44,134 nt of DNA from Micromonospora sp. CPCC 205371 (GCF_026130045.1 NZ_JAIBNX010000026.1:13896-58029), one strand, 5' to 3'. Shown: positions 31,669 to 39,474, counted from the first letter of the stretch. Translations and numbers: made by a program. Notes: a model not told the origin generated them from the sequence alone.

Positions 31669-33266
31669 TCACCCGCGCTGTGTACGTAGCCGATGCCGTG
31701 CCGGCTCAGCCAACCCACCGCGGGAGGCGCGCTGACGCTGGTGGCGATGACGGGCACGTGCGCGGCGAGCGGTAGCAGCGTCGACCGCCAGCAGGCTGGT
31801 GTGGCGCAGGCGGATGTGTTGTCCACATGCCACGCTGCGGCCAGGCTGCGGCCCGCCACGTCGGTCGGGCGGTGGGCGAGCCAGCCACTCAGGTCGTTGG
31901 AGCCGTCCAGGCCACCGACGAGGATGACGTTGAACGCACCGTATCGGCGGATCTGGTCGATGAGGCTCTGGGTGCCGGGGTAGAGGATGCCGAGCCCGGA
32001 GCAGTCGGGGCCCGTCTGGCGCCAGCAGTTCCATACGACGGACGGGTCGGCGGTGCCGACGGTCGGGTATCCCGCGTCGACCAGGTCGAAGACCACCGTG
32101 TTGTCGTCGCGGAACACCCGTGCGGCATCGAGCCAGAGGCTCTCCAGATTCGTGGCGGTGGTCGCGCGCGGTGCCACGATCGGTGTGATGCCGTGCCGGG
32201 ACAGCCGGCGAGCGTACGCGGCGACCTCGGCGAGGTAGGACACGCGGTCCTCGATCGCGGAGTGGCTGCCGCTGCGCCAGCAGGCGTCGCTGAGTAGCAT
32301 CCGGACGGTGTTGACGCCGCGCGTCCGAAGCGCGCGAACGGAGGCGTCGTCGACCGGCCCGTCCCAGATAGCGGGGCTCTGCGTGCAACCCACCTCCACT
32401 GTGGAGTGGGTGACGCCGTGCGCTCGGAACGACCGCGGATGGCGCTCGACCGTGACGACGCGGTTGCCGGAGACGCGCAGCGGCCGCGCGTCGCCGGGCG
32501 CGGTGGGCGGCAGGACGCGCACGCCGACGATCTCTCCGACCGTGGCGGCGCCGGTGTTGTCGAACGCGGTGGCGGTGATCCGGGTGCCCCCATTTTCTGG
32601 TACGTCACGCCAGTCGAACGCGTACGGCGGTGTCGTGTCCACATTGAGCAGAACGCCTCGGGCCTTGAACTCGACCCGCGTAACGTGCCGCCCTGCCGCG
32701 GCCGTCGCGTCGACCCGGATCGGGATCGTGGCGGGCACGGCGAAGAAGTCGTTGTGCCGCGGCGAGGTCATCGTGACCGTGGGCGGCGTCGGGTCGGGGT
32801 TTCCAGGACGTGGTGAGGAGGGCGTCGGGCTGGCCGACGGCTCTTCCCGGTTGCACACCTGACCGTTGAAGAAGTAGTCGACCGGTGCGTGAATCTGTCC
32901 ACTGTGGAAGCCACCCCAGCGGACGGTGATGGAGCCACCAGTCGGCAGGGTATCTCCCACGGGCGGCATGAGCACCGGATCGTACGGTGTGTGGGTGCCG
33001 GCGCCGAGCGAGTATCCGGGCGGCACCGGTTCGAAGCCCGGCACGACATAGCCGCCGACCGTGCGCCATCGCAGCCGCCAGTCCGCCGCTGGAGGCCCGA
33101 GGTTGGTCAGCGTGATCTCGGCGGTGAAGCCGAGCGACCACTCGCGGATGAGCTTGTACTCCACGGTGCATGCCAGCGCCGCGTACGCCGGCCGCAGCAC
33201 CATGGTCAGCGCCCCGGCCGCGACGATCGCCAAAGACACGCCCAGCGCGATGATCCGACGTCGCAC
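31662..33266 (-). CDS. CBM2 / Ig-like / GH5-like secreted protein lacking catalytic glutamates
   Basis: 534 aa. Signal peptide to about residue 30; CBM2-type cellulose-binding module (about 31-138, Cys33 and Cys138 probably bonded; WSLGFTAEITLTNLG, WRLRW, VRWGGFHSGQ); Pro-rich linker; Ig-like domain (160-252, PTVTMTSPRHNDFF); and a GH5-like barrel (265-534) with NTVRMLLSDACW, SNDLSGWLAHRPTD and AAAWHVDN. In active relatives the acid/base lies in a FDLxNEPYP strand; here it reads FDLVDAGYP (Asn-Glu replaced by D397-A398). The nucleophile strand PVIAGEIG-like reads PVIATSVSA (S510). It is probably a carbohydrate-binding pseudoenzyme. Its 3' end overlaps the SLT gene by 7 bases. Confidence 0.8.
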   Translation of the reverse strand: MRRRIIALGVSLAIVAAGALTMVLRPAYAALACTVEYKLIREWSLGFTAEITLTNLGPPAADWRLRWRTVGGYVVPGFEPVPPGYSLGAGTHTPYDPVLMPPVGDTLPTGGSITVRWGGFHSGQIHAPVDYFFNGQVCNREEPSASPTPSSPRPGNPDPTPPTVTMTSPRHNDFFAVPATIPIRVDATAAAGRHVTRVEFKARGVLLNVDTTPPYAFDWRDVPENGGTRITATAFDNTGAATVGEIVGVRVLPPTAPGDARPLRVSGNRVVTVERHPRSFRAHGVTHSTVEVGCTQSPAIWDGPVDDASVRALRTRGVNTVRMLLSDACWRSGSHSAIEDRVSYLAEVAAYARRLSRHGITPIVAPRATTATNLESLWLDAARVFRDDNTVVFDLVDAGYPTVGTADPSVVWNCWRQTGPDCSGLGILYPGTQSLIDQIRRYGAFNVILVGGLDGSNDLSGWLAHRPTDVAGRSLAAAWHVDNTSACATPACWRSTLLPLAAHVPVIATSVSAPPAVGWLSRHGIGYVHSAGDQ

Positions 33267-33391
33267 CTCAGCCCCCGTGTATCGATGGAAGTCGTTTCCT
33301 AGACAACCATCGGTGATACATCACGGTCTGTCAACGCCGCGTGCGCTGAGCGCAGCCTGTCGTGACGTGGCTGAACTGATGCCGCCTGTAA

Positions 33392-33406
33392 ACCGTACTG
33401 GACGGT
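33392..33406. promoter_or_regulatory. TetR-type dyad upstream of DUF2993 gene
   Basis: ACCGT-ACTGG-ACGGT, symmetric, about 35 bases upstream of the start at 33439. The form resembles TetR-family operators. No tetR gene is adjacent. Confidence 0.35.
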
Positions 33407-33438
33407 AGGTAAGGTTCCGTCGATGGGAGGTGGACCGC

Positions 33439-34974
33439 TTGGATACGGACGCACCTGTCGCGGCGCCGGCGAGAGGGAAGCGGGCACACGCGGCCGATGA
33501 TGGCGGCTTCCTGAAGGGGCGCCACATTCTGGGCGGGCGCTTTCTCAGGGGGCGCCGCGCCAAGTGGCTGGCGTTTGGCCTCACGCCGCTGCTCGCGGTT
33601 CCGCTCGCGGTCCTGTTCCTGCCGCTGCCCTTTCTGGACGGATACATCGCAAGCGTGATCACCGAGCGGGTGTCCAGCCAGCTCGCGTGCCCCGGCAGCC
33701 TGGCGCAGCCTCCGAAGGTCGAGGTCGGCGGTGGCCGCCTCGTCCCGCAGGTGCTGCGGAAGCGCCTGTCCGAGGTGCGGCTGGCCGTGCCCGACATCAC
33801 CATCGGCGACACCGAGCACGCCAGGTTCGAGGCCACGATGCGAGACGTGACCCAACCGGAGGAGGGGACCACCCGCGTCGGCAGCATGGACGCGTCCATC
33901 ACGGTCCCGTTCGCCAACATGCCGACCGCCGAGGGCGAACCGCCGACCACCTACGGGCGGGCCGAAGACGGCTCGCTGACCGTCACCACGGTGTCGCCGG
34001 CCGAAAACGCGAAGAACGTCACCGCCAAGCTCTACTTGAAGATGGAGCTGCGCGGTGAGTCGGTCGCGGCGGTGCCGCAGAAGCTGCGGCTGTTCGGGCG
34101 CGAGTTGCCGGCCGACCAGGTGAGAAACCTCGCTGGCGGCGAGCGCAAACAGGACCTGCCCGACCTGCCGGACGGCGTGGCCTACAAGTCGATCACGCCG
34201 CGCAAGGACGGCGTGCACGTCGTGCTCGACGGCGTCGCCACCGAGCCGCTGAGCAACCTCCCCAAGGAGGTGGACGGCCGCGCGGTCTCCTACTCGGCCA
34301 AGGGCGGTCTGCTGGGCATCTCGACGGCGCTCAGCATCGAGCCGATCGTCAACGTTCCGCTGACCATCCACACAGCACCCCGGCTCAACGGCGGGACGCT
34401 GACGCTGGTGCCGCAGACCGTCGAGATCCTCGGTGCCAACCGCCAGCCCGACGACCTGCTCGCCCGGATCGTGCTGGGGCAGATCAATCAGGAGTCGCTG
34501 AGCCGCAAGCTGCCGGCCTTGCCGCCCGGCGTGACGTACCGGTCGGTGAAGGTCGACAGCGCCGGCATCAAGGTGGCCGTGGGTGGCACCACCATCCAGC
34601 CGTTCTCCGAACTGTCCTCAGGGGACGGTCGACCCACCACTTTCAGCGCCGAAGATGGGCTGCTGACCGCCACCACGAAGGGTGGCAACCCGGACGGCTC
34701 GCCGACCCCCATCGTCCTGTACGCCAAGCCGCGGATCACCGGTACCACGCTCGACATCGCGCCGCAGGAGATCGAGATGTTCGGCTTCCTCTTCCCCGCC
34801 GACAACGTGCTGTCTCAGGTGCGGGCGCGCGAGACGTCGTATCCGTTGCAGGCGCTGCCGACCAACCTCCAGTACCAGGGTGTCGAGGTCGCCCCCGAAG
34901 GACTGCGGATCACGTTGAGCGGCAAGGACGTGGTGCTCCAAAAAGGAGGGTTGACGGGCGGCGGCAGCTGCTGA
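33439..34974 (+). CDS. DUF2993 (LmeA-like) membrane protein with three repeats
   Basis: 511 aa from TTG 33439, supported by GGGAGG at 33425-33430 with an 8-base spacer (GTG 33430 is too close to it). A cytosolic basic N-terminus, a TM helix (WLAFGLTPLLAVPLAVLFLPL) and a large extracytoplasmic part follow. This consists of three related units of about 120 residues, each with a motif like GRPTTFSAEDGLLTATT followed by IVLYAKPRITGTTLDIAPQEIEMFG(...)PADNVL; compare GRAVSYSAKGGLLGIST...PRLNGGTLTLVPQTVEILG and TTYGRAEDGSLTVTT...LRLFGRELPADQV. DUF2993/LmeA proteins bind phospholipids or glycolipids in the actinobacterial envelope. Most have a single unit. Confidence 0.8.
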   Translation: MDTDAPVAAPARGKRAHAADDGGFLKGRHILGGRFLRGRRAKWLAFGLTPLLAVPLAVLFLPLPFLDGYIASVITERVSSQLACPGSLAQPPKVEVGGGRLVPQVLRKRLSEVRLAVPDITIGDTEHARFEATMRDVTQPEEGTTRVGSMDASITVPFANMPTAEGEPPTTYGRAEDGSLTVTTVSPAENAKNVTAKLYLKMELRGESVAAVPQKLRLFGRELPADQVRNLAGGERKQDLPDLPDGVAYKSITPRKDGVHVVLDGVATEPLSNLPKEVDGRAVSYSAKGGLLGISTALSIEPIVNVPLTIHTAPRLNGGTLTLVPQTVEILGANRQPDDLLARIVLGQINQESLSRKLPALPPGVTYRSVKVDSAGIKVAVGGTTIQPFSELSSGDGRPTTFSAEDGLLTATTKGGNPDGSPTPIVLYAKPRITGTTLDIAPQEIEMFGFLFPADNVLSQVRARETSYPLQALPTNLQYQGVEVAPEGLRITLSGKDVVLQKGGLTGGGSC

Positions 34975-34978
34975 TCGG

Positions 34979-35791
34979 CTAGCTGGCGGCGGTGACTGGT
35001 TCGAAGCTGGCCAGCAACTCCTCCATAGCGCGCTGGTCGGGACCGACGAACGGGTCGGCCTCCGGCGCCGCCGCGAGCATGTCGAGGAACTCGGTGTGCT
35101 GGCCGACGGCGGGCGGCAGATGCGTGCTCAGGAACGCCGTCGGGGCCATCGACCGCAGCGGCTTGACGGTCTCGAGGTACTTCGCCCTGTCGACGTTGTG
35201 CACCCACGGGCTGTCGATGGCCGCCCACAGCAGCTGACCGTTGCGTACGGCGTCGTCGGGTGCCTCCCGCACGTCCGGTGCACCCGCGAGGTCGCTGGTT
35301 GGCATGGGCGACCCGAAGCAGTCGGAGCTGAAGCAGACCCCTGACCGGTCGTCGTAGAAGCCGACGGTGGCCGGGTTGTCGAACAGCGGCGGGCGGAACC
35401 CGGTGAGCTTCCGGTCGCCCACGTCGAGCGACTGGCCGGGGTTGAGCAGGTACACCCGGTCGAGCGGCAGCGGGCGCTCCGTCGACATGATGCCGGCGCC
35501 GACGAACGTCGTGACGATCCGGGCGTGCGGTGCCGCGTCGAGCAGAGCGAAGATCCCGCCGGTGTGGTCGCGGTCGGGATGGGTCAGCCAGATCCAGCGC
35601 ACGTCCTTCGGGTCGACGATCGAGCCCAACGACTCGACGAAATTTCGATCCGGAAGGCCGAGCCCGGTGTCGACGACGACGGGCTCGGCCGCGTGCAGGA
35701 CGAAGGCGTTGACGGCCAGGAAACCTACCCCTGGTACGGGAAGTTGGTCGTTGAGGACGCTGACGTCGCGTCCGATCCGGTGGAAGCGCAT
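34979..35791 (-). CDS. MBL-fold metallo-hydrolase
   Basis: 270 aa. Metal site LTHPDRDHTGG (His71, Asp73, Asp75, His76), with a lactamase-type start (NAFVLHAAEPVVVDTGLG), FSSDCFGSPM (Asp ligand) and a C-terminal STHLPP (His). HPDRDH instead of HxHxDH, and the sequence pattern in general, resemble flavodiiron-like or ODP-type members, which bind iron or zinc. The substrate is unknown. Confidence 0.88.
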   Translation of the reverse strand: MRFHRIGRDVSVLNDQLPVPGVGFLAVNAFVLHAAEPVVVDTGLGLPDRNFVESLGSIVDPKDVRWIWLTHPDRDHTGGIFALLDAAPHARIVTTFVGAGIMSTERPLPLDRVYLLNPGQSLDVGDRKLTGFRPPLFDNPATVGFYDDRSGVCFSSDCFGSPMPTSDLAGAPDVREAPDDAVRNGQLLWAAIDSPWVHNVDRAKYLETVKPLRSMAPTAFLSTHLPPAVGQHTEFLDMLAAAPEADPFVGPDQRAMEELLASFEPVTAAS

Positions 35792-35872
35792 CGCGGGTTC
35801 TCCTCTCGTGGGAGCGCACCCAAGTCGATAAAGATCACCAAATGTCGAGACTTGTCCTGATAGGCGATCGTG

Positions 35873-36475
35873 TCAAGAGCCTGAAAAGACGAACGCCAGG
35901 TGAGCGTCCAGCGTCCTGATCGCGTTCTCCGGCGTGGTCTGGGCGGTGAGCAGGTACATGCCCAGCCCTTCGGTGACCGCCAGCAGCCCGGTCGCCGCTG
36001 CCTCGGGGTCGACGCCGGCGCGCGCCGCACCGGCCGCCTGCGCCGTCCGGATCTGGTCGGCGATATAGGCGACCATCTGTGGCGCGTCCCGGCGCAGTGA
36101 CGTGCCCGCCTCCGGCCGAACCGCCGCGTAAGCGAGAAACGCCAGCGCCACCAGGCCGTCGGCGCGGCTGGCATCGTCGAGGGGGAGCAGTCCGGCCAGT
36201 ACAGCATGGAGGAAGTCGCGCGGCGCGGGAGCCGGCCCGAGGCGGGTGACCGCCGCGGTGATGCGGGCCTCGTTACGCTCGCGCACCACGCCCAGGGCAA
36301 ACTGCATCATCTCGTCCTTGGTGCGGAAGTAATGCTGCACCATGCCCGACGTGACGCCCGCCTCGGTGGCCACGTGCCGCAGGCTGACGGCTTCGAGGCC
36401 GTCGCGCGCCGCGACGCGAAGCAGGGCGTCGGCGATGAGCGTGCGCCGTTCGTGATGGTCGACCACCTTCGGCAT
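35873..36475 (-). CDS. TetR-family regulator (BetI-like)
   Basis: 200 aa. Helix-turn-helix LEAVSLRHVATEAGVTSGMVQHYFRTKDEMMQFAL; MVQHYF is typical of the BetI/AcrR-like TetR group with the TetR_C_6 ligand domain. Divergent from the membrane-protein gene at 36578, with strong dyads and a direct repeat in between. Confidence 0.92.
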   Translation of the reverse strand: MPKVVDHHERRTLIADALLRVAARDGLEAVSLRHVATEAGVTSGMVQHYFRTKDEMMQFALGVVRERNEARITAAVTRLGPAPAPRDFLHAVLAGLLPLDDASRADGLVALAFLAYAAVRPEAGTSLRRDAPQMVAYIADQIRTAQAAGAARAGVDPEAAATGLLAVTEGLGMYLLTAQTTPENAIRTLDAHLAFVFSGS

Positions 36476-36489
36476 GGCCCCATGATTTC

Positions 36490-36532
36490 ACATTGCGGTT
36501 GACATGAAACCGCGTTACATTGCAGTTGTAAC
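36490..36532. promoter_or_regulatory. Direct and inverted repeats, putative TetR operator region
   Basis: ACATTGCGGTTG (36490-36501) and ACATTGCAGTTG (36517-36528) form a 12-base direct repeat with one change, 27 bases apart. Superimposed are GCGGTT/AACCGC (36495-36500, 36508-36513) and GTTACA/TGTAAC (36514-36519, 36527-36532). The region lies directly upstream of the TetR start and of the divergent gene. Confidence 0.55.
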
Positions 36533-36551
36533 GTAAACGGCAGGGGGCGCG

Positions 36552-36581
36552 ATGATCGAGACGTACGGGCCGGTCCGATGA
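36552..36581 (+). CDS. Nine-codon leader peptide upstream of membrane protein
   Basis: ATG 36552 with AGGGGG upstream opens MIETYGPVR and stops at TGA 36579-36581, overlapping the next ATG as ATGA. The main gene has a poor ribosome site of its own, so this short frame probably provides coupled initiation. It is alternatively just the true ribosome entry site. Confidence 0.35.
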   Translation: MIETYGPVR

Positions 36582-37201
36582 ACGTGCTGCGGAAAGCCAC
36601 CGCATACGAGGCGGCGATGTGGAGCAGCCTGTTTCGCTGGGTGCTGCGCCGGCCACCGTCGTATCCACCAGGCACCCGGACGTTCAGCTACATGGGGGTG
36701 GTCAAGCCCATCCTCATCGCCTTCATCGTGCTGTCCACTGTGGAGATCCCTATCTTCGACCTCATCGTGAGCCGCCTGGTGCCGTGGTCGCCGGCGCGTT
36801 GGATCGTGCTCGGGCTGGGCGTCTACGGTCTCATCTGGATGCTCGGCCTCTTCGCGATGCTGCGTTTGCACCCGCACGAGATGGGTGAGGCGGGCATCCG
36901 GATACGCAACGGGATCGGGGTGGACGTCACGATCCCGTGGAAGGACATCGCAGCCGTGCACGGGCGGTACCGGTCGCTGCCGTCCAGCAAGGGCGTCCAG
37001 ATCGAGCACGACGACGACGGCCCGATCGTCAACCTGGGCACCGGCGGGCAGACCAGTGTGGACATCGTCCTGCGCGAGCCGTCCTCATTGGACCTGCCGA
37101 AGGGCTCCAGTGAGCCGACGACACGAGTCCGCCTCTACGCCGACGACAAGGACGGCTTCGTGGCCGCCGCGCGCGAGCACATGTCGTCGCTCACGCCATG
37201 A
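36578..37201 (+). CDS. Membrane protein with cytosolic beta-rich (PH-like) domain
   Basis: 207 aa, not recognised. Two or three TM helices (VVKPILIAFIVLSTVEIPIFDLIV; WIVLGLGVYGLIWMLGLFAML) are followed by a soluble region of about 100 residues with strand-rich sequence (GIRIRNGIGVDVTIPWKDIAAVHGRYRS; IVNLGTGGQTSVDIVLREP) as in bacterial PH-like domains. It is divergent from a TetR gene and probably its target. It ends 11 bases inside the convergent tetR at 37191. Confidence 0.7.
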   Translation: MNVLRKATAYEAAMWSSLFRWVLRRPPSYPPGTRTFSYMGVVKPILIAFIVLSTVEIPIFDLIVSRLVPWSPARWIVLGLGVYGLIWMLGLFAMLRLHPHEMGEAGIRIRNGIGVDVTIPWKDIAAVHGRYRSLPSSKGVQIEHDDDGPIVNLGTGGQTSVDIVLREPSSLDLPKGSSEPTTRVRLYADDKDGFVAAAREHMSSLTP

Positions 37202-37739
37202 GGCGCCGTATCGCCGCGGCCAAGGCCGCCTGGTCCAGGTCGGTGTCCATCGCGAGCGACTGGAGCACGGCGCCGTCCACCAGCGCGGCCACATCGCGAG
37301 CGGCCTCACCGGCGTGCGGCGCGAGCACGTCGCACAGCCCGCGCAGCCACGCCTCGGCGAGCGGTCGCAGCGCGGGGTCGCGCGCTGCGGCGACATAGAG
37401 CTCGTACTCGACCCGCGCCCGGCGCCGGTCCGCGAGGTACTCCGCCACCATGCCGGCCAGCGCGGCGGCCGGGTCGGCGGCGGTGCGAAGCCGCGCCGAC
37501 CAGGCATCCAATTCCGTGCGGAGCGCCTCCGTGGCGTGCGTCAGCCCCGCCGCGACCAGGTCGTCGAGGGTGGGGAAGTAGTACGTCGTGGCGCCGAGCG
37601 GCAGGCCCGCGCGGGCGGCGACGGCGCGGTGCGTGGTGCGACCGATGCCGACCTCGGCGACGACCTCGACCACCGCGGCGGCCAGGGCCGCCCGGCGCGC
37701 CTCGGGGTCGCGGGGGCGCTGCGGGCGGCGGCCGGTCAA
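37191..37739 (-). CDS. TetR-family regulator of SMR pump
   Basis: 182 aa from TTG 37739. Helix-turn-helix IGRTTHRAVAARAGLPLGATTYYFPTLDDLV (TTHRAVA, ATTYYF) is typical of TetR regulators encoded with SMR pumps. The TTG overlaps the stop of the SMR gene as TTGA (37736-37739), so pump and repressor are co-translated. The operator is presumably the palindrome at 38062-38079. Confidence 0.9.
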   Translation of the reverse strand: MTGRRPQRPRDPEARRAALAAAVVEVVAEVGIGRTTHRAVAARAGLPLGATTYYFPTLDDLVAAGLTHATEALRTELDAWSARLRTAADPAAALAGMVAEYLADRRRARVEYELYVAAARDPALRPLAEAWLRGLCDVLAPHAGEAARDVAALVDGAVLQSLAMDTDLDQAALAAAIRRLMA

Positions 37740-38059
37740 TGCGCCGCACCGCCCACGTTGAGAATCACCACGCCGGCCACGATCAGGCCGATGCCGGCCA
37801 CCTTCACCAGCGTGATCGGTTCACTCAGGAACGCCGCGCCTATGGCGACGATCGCGGCGGTGCCCAGGCCGGACCACACGGCGTACGCGACGCCGACCGG
37901 GACCTCCTTGACCGCCTGCGACAGTGCCAGGAACGACACCGTATAGCCGGTCAGGCACGCCACCGTCGGCCAGAGACGGCTGAACCCATCCGTCGACTTG
38001 AGCATGCTGGTGGCGAATACCTCGCAGGCGATCGCGGCGAGCAGAAAGACGTACGGCAT
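37736..38059 (-). CDS. SMR-family multidrug efflux transporter
   Basis: 107 aa, four TM helices. MPYVFLLAAIACEVFATSMLKSTDGF contains the essential membrane Glu13 and the family's N-terminal pattern; VAYAVWSGLGTAAIV is the SMR dimerisation/conformation motif. Dimeric, proton-driven antiporter for cationic drugs in the EmrE/QacE/SugE group; the exact subgroup is uncertain. First gene of a two-gene operon with tetR. Confidence 0.94.
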   Translation of the reverse strand: MPYVFLLAAIACEVFATSMLKSTDGFSRLWPTVACLTGYTVSFLALSQAVKEVPVGVAYAVWSGLGTAAIVAIGAAFLSEPITLVKVAGIGLIVAGVVILNVGGAAH

Positions 38060-38061
38060 GA

Positions 38062-38079
38062 CTTGTACATTAGTACAAG
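38062..38079. promoter_or_regulatory. Palindromic TetR operator before SMR gene
   Basis: CTTGTAC-ATTA-GTACAAG, perfect 7-base arms, only 2 bases upstream of the SMR start codon on the minus strand. A -10-like TACTAAT lies within it (minus strand), so repression would be direct. Confidence 0.7.
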
Positions 38080-38133
38080 ATCTCGGATGTTGCGATCGAG
38101 GCAACTCCTAGCCGTGTATGCGAGCATTTCCGC

Positions 38134-38643
38134 GTGGCAGGGGTGCAGACGACAGAGGCCGGCACGCTGACCGACAGCCTGCTGGCCGCCAGCCGCGTGC
38201 TGGTCGGCCTGGCGGCGCAGTCGCTGGGACAGCTGGACGTCGAGGTGACGCTGGTCCAGTTCCGCGCCCTGGTGGTGCTGGCCGGAGGGCCGCAGCGCAC
38301 CGTCGACCTGGCGGCCGTGCTGGCGGTGGCACCGTCCACGGTCACCCGCATGTGCGACCGCCTGGTCCGCAAGGACCTCGTCCGGCGGTACCGGCGGATC
38401 GAAGACCGGCGCGCGACCTGGCTCGGTCTCACCGAAGCCGGCCGCGACCTGGTCGGAGACGTCATGCGGAGCCGCCGGCGGGCCATCGGGCGGATGGTCC
38501 GCGCAAACCCCGTAGCCGACCCGTCGAGCGCCGTGGAAGCACTCGACGCGCTGGTGCTCGCCGGCGGCGAGCTACCGGAATCCCAGTGGTGGCGCCGCTG
38601 GCGCTCCTCCGCAACCCCACCCGCCGACGCCACCACCGCCTAG
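38134..38643 (+). CDS. MarR-family transcriptional regulator
   Basis: 169 aa (GTG 38134; GTG 38143 also possible). The winged helix reads RTVDLAAVLAVAPSTVTRMCDRLVRKDLVRRYRRIEDRRATWLGLTEAGR, a standard MarR pattern with the DRR wing. Divergent from the SMR/TetR operon, but the sharp palindrome between them sits at the SMR start, so this MarR may have other targets. Confidence 0.9.
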   Translation: MAGVQTTEAGTLTDSLLAASRVLVGLAAQSLGQLDVEVTLVQFRALVVLAGGPQRTVDLAAVLAVAPSTVTRMCDRLVRKDLVRRYRRIEDRRATWLGLTEAGRDLVGDVMRSRRRAIGRMVRANPVADPSSAVEALDALVLAGGELPESQWWRRWRSSATPPADATTA

Positions 38644-38645
38644 CC

Positions 38646-38705
38646 CCCGCGCGGTGCGCGCCTTGCCCGCGCGGTGCGCGCCTTGCCCGCGCGGTGCGCG
38701 CCCTC
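38646..38705. repeat. Three tandem 20-bp repeats
   Basis: Unit CCCGCGCGGTGCGCGCCTTG repeated at 38646, 38666 and 38686 (last copy ends CCCTC). It begins just after the MarR stop codon. Confidence 0.85.
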
Positions 38706-38709
38706 TGCT

Positions 38710-38793
38710 CGCCGATCAAGGGCGAATGCACGTGGTTGGATCTCTTTTTCGCGTGCGTTTGCCCTTGATCGATGCGATCTCCCTTGATCGGCG
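38710..38793. repeat. Long palindromic intergenic repeat, copy 1
   Basis: Outer arms CGCCGATCAAGGG (38710-38722) and CCCTTGATCGGCG (38781-38793) match perfectly. Inside, GATCAAGGGCGAATGCACG pairs with CGTGCGTTTGCCCTTGATC (38752-38770) around a loop containing TTGGATCTCTTTTT. The same element occurs at 39395-39474. It can serve as a terminator for the genes on either side and looks like a REP/MITE-type dispersed element. Confidence 0.8.
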
Positions 38794-38866
38794 GGGGCGA
38801 CGCCACGCGCCCGCAAAGGCCGCAACGCCGCAACGCCGTGCGGCGCGCGTCGGCGGCGGTGCCCGC

Positions 38867-39364
38867 TTATCGGGGGGTCGGGAGGCTGCCGCGCAGGGAC
38901 AGGCGCAGCGCGGTCGCGGCGCATGCCGCGAACGCCAGGACCACCAGGTGTACCGTCAGCGCCGGCTCCAGCCACCCGGCGAGATACGGGCGCACCAGCG
39001 AGTACCCGTCGGGGTCGCCGCCCCAGTTGATGGAGATCGGGTTGGTGCGCGTCAGCACCCAACCGGACAGCACGGCGCACCACGCGATCGGCACGGCCAG
39101 CGCGCCGCTGATGGACTTGCCGCGCACCGCGCCAACGAGGAGCAGGCTCAACGCGACGCACAGGAAACCCGCGAAGGCCAGTATCCCCGCCGCCGGCTCC
39201 GACCAGTTCTCGATGAAGTACCAGTCGTCGGCGGCCGGGAACGCGGCGTACGCCCGGCGCGACGTGAGCCAGACTGCCACCGCGCCGAGCGCCGGGTTGA
39301 GCGGCAGCCAGGCGGCGAGGAACACGCCCACCGCGTCAAGGGCTGGCCGCCGAGCCACTGGCAT
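38867..39364 (-). CDS. Four-TM membrane protein of unknown function
   Basis: 165 aa from ATG 39364. Four hydrophobic helices (VGVFLAAWLPLNPALGAVAVWL; AAGILAFAGFLCVALSLLLVGAV; ALAVPIAWCAVLSGWVL; LTVHLVVLAFAACAATALRL). Between the first two is AFPAADDWYFIENWSEPA, acidic and aromatic, on one face of the membrane. No family recognised. It is flanked on both sides by copies of the palindromic repeat. Confidence 0.65.
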   Translation of the reverse strand: MPVARRPALDAVGVFLAAWLPLNPALGAVAVWLTSRRAYAAFPAADDWYFIENWSEPAAGILAFAGFLCVALSLLLVGAVRGKSISGALAVPIAWCAVLSGWVLTRTNPISINWGGDPDGYSLVRPYLAGWLEPALTVHLVVLAFAACAATALRLSLRGSLPTPR

Positions 39365-39394
39365 GCCAACGCACGATACGCGCCGCCCCCACCC

Positions 39395-39474
39395 GCCGAT
39401 CAAGGGCGAACGCACGTGGTTGGATCTCTTTTCCACGTGCATTCGCCCTTGATCGATGGAAATCTCCTTGATCG
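39395..39474. repeat. Long palindromic intergenic repeat, copy 2
   Basis: GATCAAGGGCGAACGCACGTGG (39398-39419) pairs with its counterpart at 39433-39454 with one mismatch, around loop TTGGATCTCTTTT. Same orientation and same loop as copy 1, with a further CCTTGATCG at 39466-39474 matching the outer arm. Confidence 0.8.

Noticed and set aside
38646-38705. A CRISPR array
   Set aside because: The three 20-bp units are directly adjacent, without spacers, and no cas genes are present.
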